Shown: piece after piece, positions 47,256 through 56,175 of the stretch
How positions within the stretch are numbered: position 1 is the stretch's first letter
How the letters are laid out: each line of letters starts with the position of its first letter
Assembly: GCF_014192015.1 (NCBI RefSeq)
Contig: NZ_JACHXJ010000001.1
Location: forward strand, 620,001 to 684,000
DNA: 64,000 bases
Source of the DNA: Paenibacillus rhizosphaerae
GTDB lineage: Bacteria > Bacillota > Bacilli > Paenibacillales > Paenibacillaceae
Direction: 5' to 3'
Translations under genes and position numbers: made by a program
Notes under the pieces: generated by a model
Databases searched by the model: none
What the model saw: only the letters and a program-made list of their open reading frames with translations
Told to the model about the DNA's origin: nothing

Positions 47256-47517
47256 GAAGATGAATCTTTTCCTGTAAAAAGCTCTTTTTTCCTTCCAAAA
47301 AAAGGTTTTTTGATGAAAGATTCTAATTTCTCTCCAATTCATATGAACTACCCCCGCCTTATCCCGCCTCTAGGGTAGCACGGGTTTTGTACAACCTCCC
47401 CATGGAGAGCTGTGCAGATGGAAAATGATTGAAGTACGTATGATGAATTGAAATGAATGGACAACTGTAGAAGATCCCAAGGAATACCTTGGAGGAACCA
47501 ACGAGGAGGTGAACTGA

Positions 47518-49059
47518 ATGCCTATATGGCTATGGGTCGTTCTCGTTGTTGCCGCATTGTTCTTGGGGTTCGTGATTGGATATTTTATTCGCAAATCTCT
47601 TGCAGAGGCTAAAATTTCTAGTGCTGAAGAAGCTGCTGTACAGATCGTGGAAAACGCGCGTAAGGAAGCAGAAGCACTGAAGAAGGAAACGGTACTGGAG
47701 GCTAAAGACGAAGTACACAGAATCCGGACCGAAGCTGAAAAAGACACTCGTGAGCGTCGAAATGAAATTCAACGGCAGGAAAGACGATTGTTGCAAAAAG
47801 AAGAGTCGCTGGATAAAAAAATTGAATCGCTTGAACGTAAAGAAGAGCAAGTGGCCAACAAGGAGAAACGCATCGAAGAGACTCAACAGCAGATCGATTT
47901 GATTTACAAAAGCCAGGTTACGGAGCTGGAGCGCATTTCCAGTTTGACCATGGAAGACGCACGAAGCATTATTTTGAGCAATGTAGAGCAGGAAGTTCGC
48001 CATGAAACCGCTCAAATGATTAAAGATATTGAGCAGCAGGCGAAAGAAGAAGCTGACAAGAAATCCCGTGAAATCGTAACGCTCGCCATCCAGCGCTGCG
48101 CTGCAGATCATGTGGCGGAGACCACCGTATCTGTGGTGACGCTGCCGAATGAGGAGATGAAGGGACGGATTATCGGGCGTGAAGGCCGGAACATCCGTGC
48201 ACTGGAAACTCTGACCGGTATTGACCTCATTATTGATGATACGCCTGAAGCTGTAATTTTGTCGGGGTTTGATCCAATCCGCCGGGAAATTGCCCGTACG
48301 GCCTTGGAGAAATTGGTAGCAGACGGACGTATTCATCCCGCTCGGATTGAAGAGATGGTGGAGAAATCCCGTAAAGAGGTTGATGAGCGGATTCGCGAGT
48401 ATGGCGAACAAGCAACATTCGAAGTGGGAGTACATGGTCTGCATCCGGATTTGATCAAAATTTTGGGACGGCTCAAGTTCCGTACCAGTTACGGTCAGAA
48501 CGTGCTGAAGCATTCCATGGAAGTGGCTTATCTGTCCGGTCTGATGGCCGGAGAGCTCGGCGAAGATATCGTATTGGCCAAGCGTGCAGGCTTGCTGCAC
48601 GACATCGGTAAAGCGCTGGATCATGAAGTGGAAGGCTCACATGTTGAAATCGGCGTGGAGCTGGCTAAGAAATACAAGGAACATCCGGTGGTTATCAACA
48701 GTATCGCATCCCACCATGGCGATGTAGAGGCAACTTCGGTCATCGCGATGCTGGTTGGCGCAGCCGACGCCTTGTCCGCTGCAAGACCGGGAGCGCGCCG
48801 CGAAACGCTCGAAACGTATATCAAGCGTTTGGAGAAGCTGGAGGAAATCTCCGAATCGTTCGAAGGCGTCGAGAAATCGTTCGCGATTCAGGCGGGACGC
48901 GAGGTCCGCGTCATGGTACAGCCTGAGAAGATCGATGATGCCGAAGCATTCCGGCTGGCTCGGGATATTACGAAGACGATTGAGAACGAACTGGATTATC
49001 CGGGACATATCAAAGTGACGGTCATCCGCGAGACTCGTGCGGTTGAATACGCGAAATAA
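47518..49059 (+). CDS. rny: Ribonuclease Y
   Basis: Membrane-bound endoribonuclease that starts mRNA decay. 513 aa: N-terminal membrane helix ([20 protein letters not shown]), a long coiled coil (about 30-200), a KH domain ([16 protein letters not shown]), and an HD domain ([17 protein letters not shown]). Ribosome site GAGGAGGTGA. RicA, its specificity factor in B. subtilis, is encoded 5 kb downstream. Confidence 0.98.
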   Translation: MPIWLWVVLVVAALFLGFVIGYFIRKSLAEAKISSAEEAAVQIVENARKEAEALKKETVLEAKDEVHRIRTEAEKDTRERRNEIQRQERRLLQKEESLDKKIESLERKEEQVANKEKRIEETQQQIDLIYKSQVTELERISSLTMEDARSIILSNVEQEVRHETAQMIKDIEQQAKEEADKKSREIVTLAIQRCAADHVAETTVSVVTLPNEEMKGRIIGREGRNIRALETLTGIDLIIDDTPEAVILSGFDPIRREIARTALEKLVADGRIHPARIEEMVEKSRKEVDERIREYGEQATFEVGVHGLHPDLIKILGRLKFRTSYGQNVLKHSMEVAYLSGLMAGELGEDIVLAKRAGLLHDIGKALDHEVEGSHVEIGVELAKKYKEHPVVINSIASHHGDVEATSVIAMLVGAADALSAARPGARRETLETYIKRLEKLEEISESFEGVEKSFAIQAGREVRVMVQPEKIDDAEAFRLARDITKTIENELDYPGHIKVTVIRETRAVEYAK

Positions 49060-49068
49060 TGTAAATGA

Positions 49069-49105
49069 TGAAAAGTGGCCGCTTTGGGGGCCACTTTTCA
49101 TATTT
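49069..49105 (+). terminator. Hairpin after rny
   Basis: A perfect 11-bp stem GAAAAGTGGCC / GGCCACTTTTC (49070-49099), followed by ATATTTG. It is symmetrical with A/T arms and sits only 16 nt before the ymdB ribosome site, so it may only partly stop transcription. Confidence 0.6.
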
Positions 49106-49129
49106 GTTCATCTTAAGGAGGAGACCAAC

Positions 49130-49924
49130 ATTAACGTATTATTTATCGGAGATATCGTAGGCAGTGTAGGCAGAAAGGCGTTAAAAGAGACGCTGCCTTC
49201 GTTAAAGACGAAGTACAACCCCCATATCATCATCGCGAACGGCGAAAACGCCGCTTCCGGCAGAGGCATCACCCAGTCGATCGCCAAAGACTTTTTCGAT
49301 TGGGGCGTTCATGGCATTACGTTGGGCAACCATACGTGGGATAACAAGGAAGTTTTTGACTTTATCGACGACGAGCCGCGCATGGTGAGACCGGCCAATT
49401 TTCCACCCGGGACGCCGGGACTGGGACATACGATCATTAAAGCGAACGGCAAAGAGCTGGCCATCGTGAATTTGCAGGGACGTACGTTTCTGCCGCCCAT
49501 TGACTGTCCGTTTCGGGCCAGCGACGAGATCGTCGACCAGCTCCGCAAGAAGCACAAGCACATTCTTGTAGATTTTCATGCCGAAGCCACATCCGAGAAA
49601 ATCGCTATGGGCTGGCATTTGGACGGCCGTGCTTCGATCGTCGTAGGCACACATACCCATGTGCAGAGTAATGATGATACTATTTTACCGAACGGAACGG
49701 CCTATCTCACGGATGCCGGTATGGTCGGTCCTAGAGAAGGCATTTTAGGCATGGAACGCGAGGCGGTTCTCCGTAAATTTAAAACACAGCTGCCGGTCCG
49801 ATTCCAGGTCGACAACGGAAAATGGCACTTCCACGGCGTATTTGTCCAACTGGACGATGCAACCGGCAAGGCGCTGAAAATGGTAAAAATTAGGATTCTC
49901 GAAGACGATTGGATCATGGATTGA
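49130..49924 (+). CDS. ymdB: YmdB-family 2',3'-cyclic-nucleotide phosphodiesterase, probable ATT start
   Basis: Metallophosphoesterase (TIGR00282 family); in B. subtilis YmdB affects biofilm and motility gene expression. The family N-terminus reads NVLFIGDIVG here, directly preceded by an ATT codon at 49130. AAGGAGGAG (49115-49123) lies 6 nt upstream. In frame, the only standard starts lie inside rny (GTG 49037, TTG 49043), upstream of the rny hairpin. Starting at ATT gives 264 aa, the B. subtilis length as I recall it. Motifs: GENAASGRG, GNHTWDNKE, RPANFPPGTPG, DFHAEATSEK and GTHTHVQ. Confidence 0.9.
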   Translation: MNVLFIGDIVGSVGRKALKETLPSLKTKYNPHIIIANGENAASGRGITQSIAKDFFDWGVHGITLGNHTWDNKEVFDFIDDEPRMVRPANFPPGTPGLGHTIIKANGKELAIVNLQGRTFLPPIDCPFRASDEIVDQLRKKHKHILVDFHAEATSEKIAMGWHLDGRASIVVGTHTHVQSNDDTILPNGTAYLTDAGMVGPREGILGMEREAVLRKFKTQLPVRFQVDNGKWHFHGVFVQLDDATGKALKMVKIRILEDDWIMD

Positions 49925-49980
49925 CCGACCTTTCCTCTGAGACTATTGGCGGATTTATGGCTGAAAAATTGTCAGAAAGA

Positions 49981-50007
49981 AGGAATTATTTCCGGACTCC
50001 CGAATAA
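49981..50007 (+). promoter_or_regulatory. Sigma-H-like promoter of spoVS
   Basis: AGGAATT (49981-49987), 14 nt, GAATAA (50002-50007). This fits the sigma-H AGGAWWT/GAAT pattern; spoVS is a known sigma-H gene in B. subtilis. Confidence 0.6.
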
Positions 50008-50055
50008 CATCTAGTATGTGGAAGCTTATCATCATTCCCAGGGGAGGTACTTACC

Positions 50056-50316
50056 ATGGAAGTATTAAAAGTTTCAGCAAAGTCCAATCCAAATTCTGTT
50101 GCCGGTGCACTGGCAGGCGTGCTTCGTGAACGCGGGGCTGCTGAACTGCAAGCCATCGGAGCAGGCGCACTCAATCAAGCGATTAAAGCGGTAGCCATTG
50201 CCCGGGGATTTGTAGCACCCAGCGGAGTAGACTTGATTTGTATTCCAGCCTTTACGGATATCGTTATTGACGGGGAAGACCGAACGGCGATCAAGCTGAT
50301 CGTAGAGCCCAGATAA
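50056..50316 (+). CDS. spoVS: Stage V sporulation protein S
   Basis: 86-aa Alba-like protein required for sporulation past stage V in B. subtilis. Nearly invariant family: VLKVSAKSNPNSVAGALAG, RERGAAELQAIGAGALNQ and RGFVAPSGVDLICIPAF. Ribosome site GGGGAGG. A sigma-H-like promoter precedes it and a very long hairpin follows. Confidence 0.97.
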   Translation: MEVLKVSAKSNPNSVAGALAGVLRERGAAELQAIGAGALNQAIKAVAIARGFVAPSGVDLICIPAFTDIVIDGEDRTAIKLIVEPR

Positions 50317-50347
50317 GGGATATGGCATGATATGCCATCATTTGATG

Positions 50348-50447
50348 AAACCTGTTTATTGATATAAGCTGAATGAAGCCGGATTAGAGGTGCTCGGCGA
50401 GTACCCGGACTTTGATTCAGTTTATATGGGATAGACAGGTTTTTTTG
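50348..50447 (+). terminator. Long compound hairpin ending in poly-T, after spoVS
   Basis: AAACCTGT (50348-50355) pairs with ACAGGTTT (50435-50442). Inside are AT-rich pairs, CTGAAT/ATTCAG (50369-50374 with 50415-50420), CCGG/CCGG and a tip GTGCTC-GGC-GAGTAC. Seven T end the structure. It is a nearly continuous rod of about 95 nt, far longer than a simple terminator, and starts 32 nt after spoVS. Confidence 0.8.
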
Positions 50448-50478
50448 CTTGCGTACCGTGGAAAGGAGAGGCATGCGC

Positions 50479-51474
50479 ATGAAAATTCCGGTAGTGGATT
50501 ATCATTGTGATGTATTAAGTAAAATGGTGAAGGAAAAGGGCATCTCCTTTGCGGACGATCCGAAGCTGGATGTGACCTACAAGCGGCTCCAGGAAGGAGG
50601 GGTGGCGCTGCAGACCTTCGCCATCTTTTTGTCCGAGGAACAGGGGATTCCCCGCTTTGAGCATATATTGGATCAGATCGATGTGTTTACCTCCCGCGTC
50701 GTTCCCGTGCAGGAAGGCGTCCGTTGGATGAAATGGAGAGAAGACGCAGCCTCGCTGGAACAAACCGTGAAGGCGGCGGGACAGCAAACGATTCATGGGC
50801 ACGCCGTTCAGCCGTGGGGACTTTTGTCCGTGGAGGGCGCCGACGGATTCGAGGGAAACTTGTTTTATGTCAAAGTGTGTTATGATCTGGGCGTCCGTTT
50901 CCTCGGGATTACGTGGAATCATGCGAACTGGGCCGCCGACGGCGTCATGGAGAAGCGCAAGGGAGGCTTTACTGAAAAAGGAAAACAGCTGATTGAGCTG
51001 TGCAATGAAACCGGTTTGCTGCTGGACGTATCCCATTTATCGGAGGCCGGGTTTTGGGAGCTGGCCGAACGATCGAAACGGCCGTTTATCGCTTCCCACT
51101 CCAACGCCAAGGCGGTGTGTCCGCATCCACGCAATTTGAACGATGAGCAGATTCGGGCAATTGCAGCGATGGACGGGCGGATCGGGATTACGTTTGTGCC
51201 GTATTTTGTAAAAGAAGGTCCAGGGCCGGTCGTTCCTGCAAATGTTCTCCCCCATATTGAGCGGATGTGCGAGCAAGGAGCGGGTAACATGCTCATGTTC
51301 GGCTCCGATTTCGACGGCATCGAAACATGGATTCAGAGCCTGGAGCATCCCGGACATTATCCCGCATTTATCGATTTGCTGCTTGCCCGCTATCCGGAGG
51401 ATCTGGTCAAAGGATGGATGTCGGGTAATGCGCTCTCTTTTCTAAGCAGGCATCTTCCGGCTAAACCGGTTTGA
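50479..51474 (+). CDS. Membrane dipeptidase (M19 renal dipeptidase family)
   Basis: Zinc-dependent dipeptidase, 331 aa from ATG 50479 (AAAGGAGAG 9 nt upstream; ATG 50473 is an alternative). Metal-binding features: DYHCD near the start, LSVEGADGF, LDVSHLSEAGFWEL and FIASHSNAKAVCPHPRNL. There is no signal peptide, so it is probably cytoplasmic despite the family name. It occupies the region where Bacillus has tdh/kbl. Substrate unknown. Confidence 0.9.
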   Translation: MKIPVVDYHCDVLSKMVKEKGISFADDPKLDVTYKRLQEGGVALQTFAIFLSEEQGIPRFEHILDQIDVFTSRVVPVQEGVRWMKWREDAASLEQTVKAAGQQTIHGHAVQPWGLLSVEGADGFEGNLFYVKVCYDLGVRFLGITWNHANWAADGVMEKRKGGFTEKGKQLIELCNETGLLLDVSHLSEAGFWELAERSKRPFIASHSNAKAVCPHPRNLNDEQIRAIAAMDGRIGITFVPYFVKEGPGPVVPANVLPHIERMCEQGAGNMLMFGSDFDGIETWIQSLEHPGHYPAFIDLLLARYPEDLVKGWMSGNALSFLSRHLPAKPV

Positions 51475-51659
51475 TTCGGGTGGAATAAAGCCATGTTTTG
51501 GCAATACGGAGCGGACATTTTGACAATCTTGTTGCAGAATGGCAGGAAATGCATGAAAGTTGGAATGAAAGCGGTGACGTCTTTTTCTTTTTTGGGTAAA
51601 AGGATGTATAATGAGTCTGGCCTGTACAGAACATAGAGAAAATTTAAGGAGTGATCCAC

Positions 51660-52232
51660 GTGAGTAAAACTGTACCTGTAGGCGTGTCCGCACGACATAT
51701 CCATCTTACCCAAGAACATATTGAAGCATTGTTTGGTCAAGGCTATCAGCTGACTGAATTTAAACCGCTATCCCAACCCGGACAATTCGCCGCCAATGAA
51801 ACGGTGGCCGTTATCGGTCCGAAGGGTCAATTTGATAAGGTTAGAATTTTAGGGCCTGCCCGTTCGGCAAGCCAGCTGGAAATTTCCCGTACGGATTCTT
51901 TCGCCATCGGCGTGAAAGCTCCGGTCCGCGAGTCCGGAAATATTGAAGGAACCCCGGGCATCAAGGTAAAAGGCCCGCAAGGCGAGATCGAACTGGAGAA
52001 GGGCGTAATCGTTGCCGCACGACATATCCATTTTCATACGAGCGACGCGGAAAGCTGGGGCATTGCCGACAAGCAGCAGCTGAAAGTTCGCATCGGCGGC
52101 GAGCGCGGCCTGGTGTTTGAAAACGTCATTGCACGCGTATCCGGTTCGTTTGCGCTCGACATGCACATCGATACGGACGAAGCCAACGCAGCCGGCGCCA
52201 AAACCGGAGATACGGCCGAAATCATGGACTAA
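51660..52232 (+). CDS. pduL: Phosphate propanoyltransferase, PduL family
   Basis: Phosphotransacylase that interconverts acyl-CoA and acyl phosphate (propionyl or acetyl). GTG at 51660 is set by AAGGAGTGATC and gives 190 aa. Two His-rich metal motifs, SARHIHLT and AARHIHFH, mark the duplicated PduL barrel. No encapsulation peptide or microcompartment gene is visible, so it is likely a free cytosolic enzyme, possibly serving as an acetate-producing Pta. TATAAT at 51607-51612 may be its promoter (-35 weak). Confidence 0.92.
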   Translation: MSKTVPVGVSARHIHLTQEHIEALFGQGYQLTEFKPLSQPGQFAANETVAVIGPKGQFDKVRILGPARSASQLEISRTDSFAIGVKAPVRESGNIEGTPGIKVKGPQGEIELEKGVIVAARHIHFHTSDAESWGIADKQQLKVRIGGERGLVFENVIARVSGSFALDMHIDTDEANAAGAKTGDTAEIMD

Positions 52233-52262
52233 CATCGACTGACCAGGCCGGCAGGCCTGTAG

Positions 52263-52289
52263 AACGGGGGAGCAATCCTCCGTTTTTTT
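52263..52289 (+). terminator. Intrinsic terminator after pduL
   Basis: ACGGGGGA / TCCTCCGT (one G-T pair) with loop GCAA, followed by seven T. Confidence 0.94.
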
Positions 52290-52379
52290 GTTATTTAACG
52301 AGTGACATGACGCGCGGAGACGTCTTCCGATTCAACGACTCGGCGATGCTTATACATAGATGGAAGTCCCGGCAATCAG

Positions 52380-52408
52380 TAGATATGCCATTAGGTTCAT
52401 GCTATAAT
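52380..52408 (+). promoter_or_regulatory. Sigma-A promoter of miaB-ricA
   Basis: TAGATA (52380-52385), 17-nt spacer with extended -10 TGC, perfect TATAAT (52403-52408). Confidence 0.7.
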
Positions 52409-52461
52409 TTATTAGAATGTCGTTTAACAGGGGTACCTGGATTAAAGGAGTGGTCAACAGC

Positions 52462-54024
52462 ATGGCGAAGGAAACGAAGGATTACTCCAAATATTTTGAT
52501 TTCTCCGATGCCAAAGTTCTGTCAGAGGACGAATTCGGAAAGAAGATCCGGATCAAGGGCCGTGAGATTCATATTATTTCGGAGCCTAACCATAGACAAA
52601 GCAAGAAACGGCGCAAGGAAGACGTTCAAGTGCTGTATGAGAACGCGGTGCCGGAAGAGCTTCAAGGGATTGGAGCAGGCAAGCATTATATCGTATACAC
52701 GTTCGGCTGCCAGATGAACGAGCATGACTCCGAGACGATCAAGGGCATGCTGGAGATGATGGGCTACACCGCTACCGAAGATCGCAAGGAAGCCGACATC
52801 ATTCTGCTGAACACATGCGCCATCCGCGAGAATGCGGAGGACAAAGTATTCGGCGAGCTCGGTCACCTCAAGCACCTGAAGACGGAGAAGCCCGATATGC
52901 TGCTGGGTGTATGCGGCTGTATGTCTCAGGAAGAAGGCGTTGTCAACCGGATCATGCAGAAGCACGGTTTCGTCGACATGATCTTCGGTACGCACAATAT
53001 TCACCGGCTGCCGATGCTCATCAAGGAAGCGCTGTTCAGCAAAGAGATGGTCGTGGAAGTGTGGTCCAAGGAAGGCGACATCATTGAGAATCTCCCGAAG
53101 AAGCGCGAAGGACTGCGGGCGTGGGTCAACATTATGTACGGCTGCGACAAGTTCTGTACATACTGCATCGTTCCGTTTACCCGGGGGAAGGAGCGCTCCC
53201 GCCGGCCGGAAGACGTGATCGCCGAGGTTCGCGATTTGGCGCGTCAGGGCTTCAAGGAGATTACCCTGCTCGGTCAGAACGTGAACGCTTACGGAAAGGA
53301 TTTTGACGATATCCGGTACACGTTTGCCGACCTGATGGACGATATCCGCAAAATCGACATCCCGCGCGTCCGGTTTACAACGTCGCATCCGCGCGACTTC
53401 GACGATCATCTGGTGAAGGTCCTCGGCAAAGGAGGCAACCTCGTCGAGCATATCCATTTGCCGGTGCAGTCGGGCAACAACGAAATCCTCAAAATCATGG
53501 GCCGGAAGTATACCCGCGAAATTTACCTGGAGCTGGTACGCAAGCTGAAGGCAACCGTGCCGGGCCTGGTGCTGACGACCGACATCATCGTCGGCTTCCC
53601 GGGAGAAACTGAAGAACAGTTCGAGGATACGCTGAGCCTGGTACGCGAGGTTGGTTTTGACTCGGCATACACCTTTATTTATTCCCCACGGGAAGGTACG
53701 CCGGCGGCTGTCATGGAAGACAATGTATCCATGGAAGTGAAGAGCGAGCGCCTGCAGCGCCTGAACCGGACGATTGAGGAATACAGCCGCAAGAGTCACG
53801 AAAATCTTCGCGGGCAGGTCGTCGAGGTGCTGGTGGAAGGCGAGAGCAAAAACAACGCCTCCATCCTGGCGGGAAGAACACGCACCAGCAAGCTCGTCCA
53901 TTTTGAAGGCAGCAAGGAAATGATCGGCAGCTTCGTAAACGTCAAAATTACGGACGCGATGACTTGGTACATCAAAGGCGAAGTCGTGGATGTTCCGCAG
54001 GTCGAAGCCGCGATCAATCAGTAA
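52462..54024 (+). CDS. miaB: tRNA-2-methylthio-N6-isopentenyladenosine synthase MiaB
   Basis: Radical-SAM methylthiotransferase acting on A37 of tRNAs. ATG 52462 behind AAAGGAGTGG gives 520 aa. N-terminal UPF0004 domain with cluster cysteines at 83, 119 and 153 ([21 protein letters not shown]). The radical-SAM cysteines are C228-X3-C232-X2-C235 in [19 protein letters not shown]-terminal TRAM domain completes it ([10 protein letters not shown]). Residues 1-65 form the Firmicute-type N-terminal extension. Confidence 0.97.
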   Translation: MAKETKDYSKYFDFSDAKVLSEDEFGKKIRIKGREIHIISEPNHRQSKKRRKEDVQVLYENAVPEELQGIGAGKHYIVYTFGCQMNEHDSETIKGMLEMMGYTATEDRKEADIILLNTCAIRENAEDKVFGELGHLKHLKTEKPDMLLGVCGCMSQEEGVVNRIMQKHGFVDMIFGTHNIHRLPMLIKEALFSKEMVVEVWSKEGDIIENLPKKREGLRAWVNIMYGCDKFCTYCIVPFTRGKERSRRPEDVIAEVRDLARQGFKEITLLGQNVNAYGKDFDDIRYTFADLMDDIRKIDIPRVRFTTSHPRDFDDHLVKVLGKGGNLVEHIHLPVQSGNNEILKIMGRKYTREIYLELVRKLKATVPGLVLTTDIIVGFPGETEEQFEDTLSLVREVGFDSAYTFIYSPREGTPAAVMEDNVSMEVKSERLQRLNRTIEEYSRKSHENLRGQVVEVLVEGESKNNASILAGRTRTSKLVHFEGSKEMIGSFVNVKITDAMTWYIKGEVVDVPQVEAAINQ

Positions 54025-54056
54025 ATTCCATAACAGAATAGGGGTATTGAACCGAG

Positions 54057-54500
54057 ATGGAGAAGGGTCATATCAATAAATACGGCATGATGTCTTATGA
54101 TACGAAGGATCTGGTGATCCGCGACGATATTATGTCCAAGGCCAAGGAACTGGCCGAACTGATTTCAGGAAGTGAAGAAGTACAGCAATTCCAGAAAGCG
54201 GAGGAAAAAATCCGCAATCATGAGCGCGTACAGAGCCTCATCGCCACGATCAAGAAGAAGCAGAAAGAGATCGTAGCCTTCGAATCCTTTCAAAATTCAG
54301 ATATGGTTGCCAAAATCGAGAAGGAAATTGAAGCACTGCAGGACGAAATTGATGGAATTCCACTCGTGAATGAGTTTCAGCAAAGCCAAAGCGATATTAA
54401 CTACTTGCTGCAGCTGGTCATTTCCGTCATCCATGATACGGTGTCGGAAAAGGTCAACGTGGAAGCGGGAACGGAAGCGCCACCTTCCAGCTGCGGCTAA
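54057..54500 (+). CDS. ricA: RicA (YmcA), RNase Y specificity factor subunit
   Basis: YlbF/YmcA family helical protein. In B. subtilis it forms the RicA-RicF-RicT complex that steers RNase Y and affects competence, sporulation and biofilm. 147 aa, in an operon with miaB (32-nt gap, no terminator). EEVQQFQKAEEKIRNH and PLVNEFQQSQSDINYLLQLV are family-like. A Cys near the C-terminus (PPSSCG) may serve the Fe-S cluster site. The start could instead be the ATG pair 30 nt downstream. Confidence 0.88.
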   Translation: MEKGHINKYGMMSYDTKDLVIRDDIMSKAKELAELISGSEEVQQFQKAEEKIRNHERVQSLIATIKKKQKEIVAFESFQNSDMVAKIEKEIEALQDEIDGIPLVNEFQQSQSDINYLLQLVISVIHDTVSEKVNVEAGTEAPPSSCG

Positions 54501-54509
54501 CCATTACAA

Positions 54510-54540
54510 GGCTGCGGACGAGACGTCCGCGCCTTTTTTT
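54510..54540 (+). terminator. Intrinsic terminator after ricA
   Basis: GGC-T-GCGGACG / CGTCCGC-GCC with loop AGA, followed by seven T. Confidence 0.95.
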
Positions 54541-54602
54541 CAAATGCAGATCGCGCGGCTTTCGTGGTTTCGCTGAGTACCAGAATAACATCGGAGCGAA
54601 GG

Positions 54603-54628
54603 CCCCACGCCGCTGTGGGGTTATTTTT
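54603..54628 (+). terminator. Second hairpin downstream of ricA
   Basis: CCCCAC / GTGGGG with 6-nt loop, then TTATTTTT. The 313-nt gap between ricA and the thioesterase gene holds these two terminators and no other feature I can support. Confidence 0.75.
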
Positions 54629-54813
54629 CGTCATCAGGGAACACAGGGAGCACGGCGGTAGGCTATTCATCCGACTTATGGGATAGAGCAGACGAATTTG
54701 GTTAAACATGAACGTAAACAGTTATCGCTGACAGTATAGAGACACGAAGGCGGCTCCCCGGCATCGTATGCTTGGGGCAGTACGCCAAAAATGACAGCAT
54801 GGGGGAGACGACA

Positions 54814-55215
54814 ATGAACGCATTGGAACAAATGGTGGCCCGGGGTCAGGATTCGTTCTGGGCTTATCTCGGCTGCGAGCTGGTTTCCGCAGACAAGGAA
54901 GAAGTGGTCATTGCGCTGGATGCCAAGCAGCACCACACCAATTCCATGGGCATCATCCACGGGGGCGTGCTGACCTCCCTGATGGACCAGGCGATGGGGA
55001 TGGTGGCGACGGCGGCTAAAAATATCGACAGCTGCGTTACGACCGACATTAACGTGCACTTTATGAATGCGATGGTCCCCGGGAGATTAACGGTAACGGC
55101 CAGGGTGCTGCACGAAGCGGGCCGGTCTCTTGTCACCGAAGCAAAAATTAACGACAGTGAAGGCACCTTGGCTTGTATGGCGACGGCCACGTTTCGGGTG
55201 GTGAACCGCAAGTAG
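54814..55215 (+). CDS. PaaI-family hotdog thioesterase
   Basis: Predicted acyl-CoA thioesterase, 133 aa from ATG 54814 (GGGGGAG 7 nt upstream). The hotdog motif is NSMGIIHGGVLTSLMDQAMG, with the conserved HGG and catalytic Asp region, followed by TTDINVHFMNAM. Substrate unknown. It stands alone, after two terminators and before the predicted NAD-salvage operon. Confidence 0.88.
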   Translation: MNALEQMVARGQDSFWAYLGCELVSADKEEVVIALDAKQHHTNSMGIIHGGVLTSLMDQAMGMVATAAKNIDSCVTTDINVHFMNAMVPGRLTVTARVLHEAGRSLVTEAKINDSEGTLACMATATFRVVNRK

Positions 55216-55293
55216 CCATTAATGGGGGACTTGCTTTAGGGTACAGGACAAAAAGAAACAGTAACGCGGCTTACACAACATAGACAGAATGAC

Positions 55294-55324
55294 TTGACTT
55301 TTTTTATCAATAGTTCATAATGAA
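55294..55324 (+). promoter_or_regulatory. Promoter and palindrome upstream of nrtR-pncA-pncB
   Basis: TTGACT (55294-55299), 16-nt spacer, CATAAT (55316-55321). The palindrome TTCAT-A-ATGAA (55314-55324) covers the -10 and is a candidate operator for the Nudix regulator encoded next. Two TATCAA repeats flank it. Operator function is inference. Confidence 0.45.
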
Positions 55325-55354
55325 AGTATCAAAAAGATGTTATGTGGTGATAAG

Positions 55355-56161
55355 ATGACAGAGAATGAGAAAACAAGCGGCAGACTGAAGGAGAAGACCG
55401 CCGAGGAGATGGGGTACTCTCCGAAGAAGTACCGCACGCCTGACGGTGTTCCCGCGGACATTGTGATGTTTACGCTGACCAAGCGCGAGCGCAAGACCGT
55501 AACCAAAACGCTGCCGATCCGGGAGCTCAAGGTCATGCTGATCCGCCGGAAGTCATGGCCGTTCGCGGGGATGTGGGCGCTGCCCGGAGGATTCTGCCAG
55601 GAAAGCGAATCGATCTATGACGCCGCAAAGCGTGAGCTCAAGGAAGAAACCGGGGTCGACGGCGGGCACCTCGAGTATTTAGGGGTATACAGCAAGCCGG
55701 GAAGAGACCCGCGCGGCTGGATTATCAGCAACGCCTTCTTTGCCCTGGTGGAAGAGTGGATGCTGGAGAGCAGACAGGCGGCGGACGATGCCGGCGAGGT
55801 CGGCCTGTTCGGAATCGATGAGGTGCTGAACGAGCTGGAGCTGGCCTTTGATCACCGGGAAATCATCCAGGACGCTTACCACCGGATTCAGCAGCAGATG
55901 CTGCATTCCACGATCGCTCGCCAGTTTTTGCCCGAGCAGTTTACACTAAGTGAGCTGTACCAGGTCATCCAGACCGTCGTACCGGAATTCAGCGAGCCGA
56001 ATTTTATTCGTAAAATTACGTCTACACGCAGCCGCCAGGGAATCCTGGAGGAAGTTCGCGACGAGAACGGAAAGCCGCTGAGCTCCAACCAGTATTCCCA
56101 GCGACCGGCACAGCTGTACCGGTTCACCGATTACGTACCGCTGCTGTCCATTTATACCTAA
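55355..56161 (+). CDS. nrtR: Nudix protein with C-terminal winged helix, NrtR-like
   Basis: 268 aa from ATG 55355 (ATG 55337 possible). An N-terminal Nudix domain carries an intact Nudix box at 79-101: G-X5-E-X7-REL-X-EE-X-GV. The C-terminal part (about 190-265, FLPEQFTLSELYQVIQT and RSRQGILEEV) resembles the NrtR winged helix. NrtR proteins repress NAD-synthesis genes and sense ADP-ribose. pncA and pncB follow immediately, which strongly supports this role. Since the Nudix box is intact, it may also hydrolyse ADP-ribose-like substrates. Confidence 0.85.
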   Translation: MTENEKTSGRLKEKTAEEMGYSPKKYRTPDGVPADIVMFTLTKRERKTVTKTLPIRELKVMLIRRKSWPFAGMWALPGGFCQESESIYDAAKRELKEETGVDGGHLEYLGVYSKPGRDPRGWIISNAFFALVEEWMLESRQAADDAGEVGLFGIDEVLNELELAFDHREIIQDAYHRIQQQMLHSTIARQFLPEQFTLSELYQVIQTVVPEFSEPNFIRKITSTRSRQGILEEVRDENGKPLSSNQYSQRPAQLYRFTDYVPLLSIYT

Positions 56162-56175
56162 GGGAGTGAAGGTAG

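Noticed and set aside
47371..47388. T-box-like string AGGGTAGCACGGGTTTT in the rny leader.
   Set aside because: It lacks the full AGGGTGGNACCGCG core, no specifier stem or terminator pairing is seen, and rny is not an aminoacylation or amino-acid gene.
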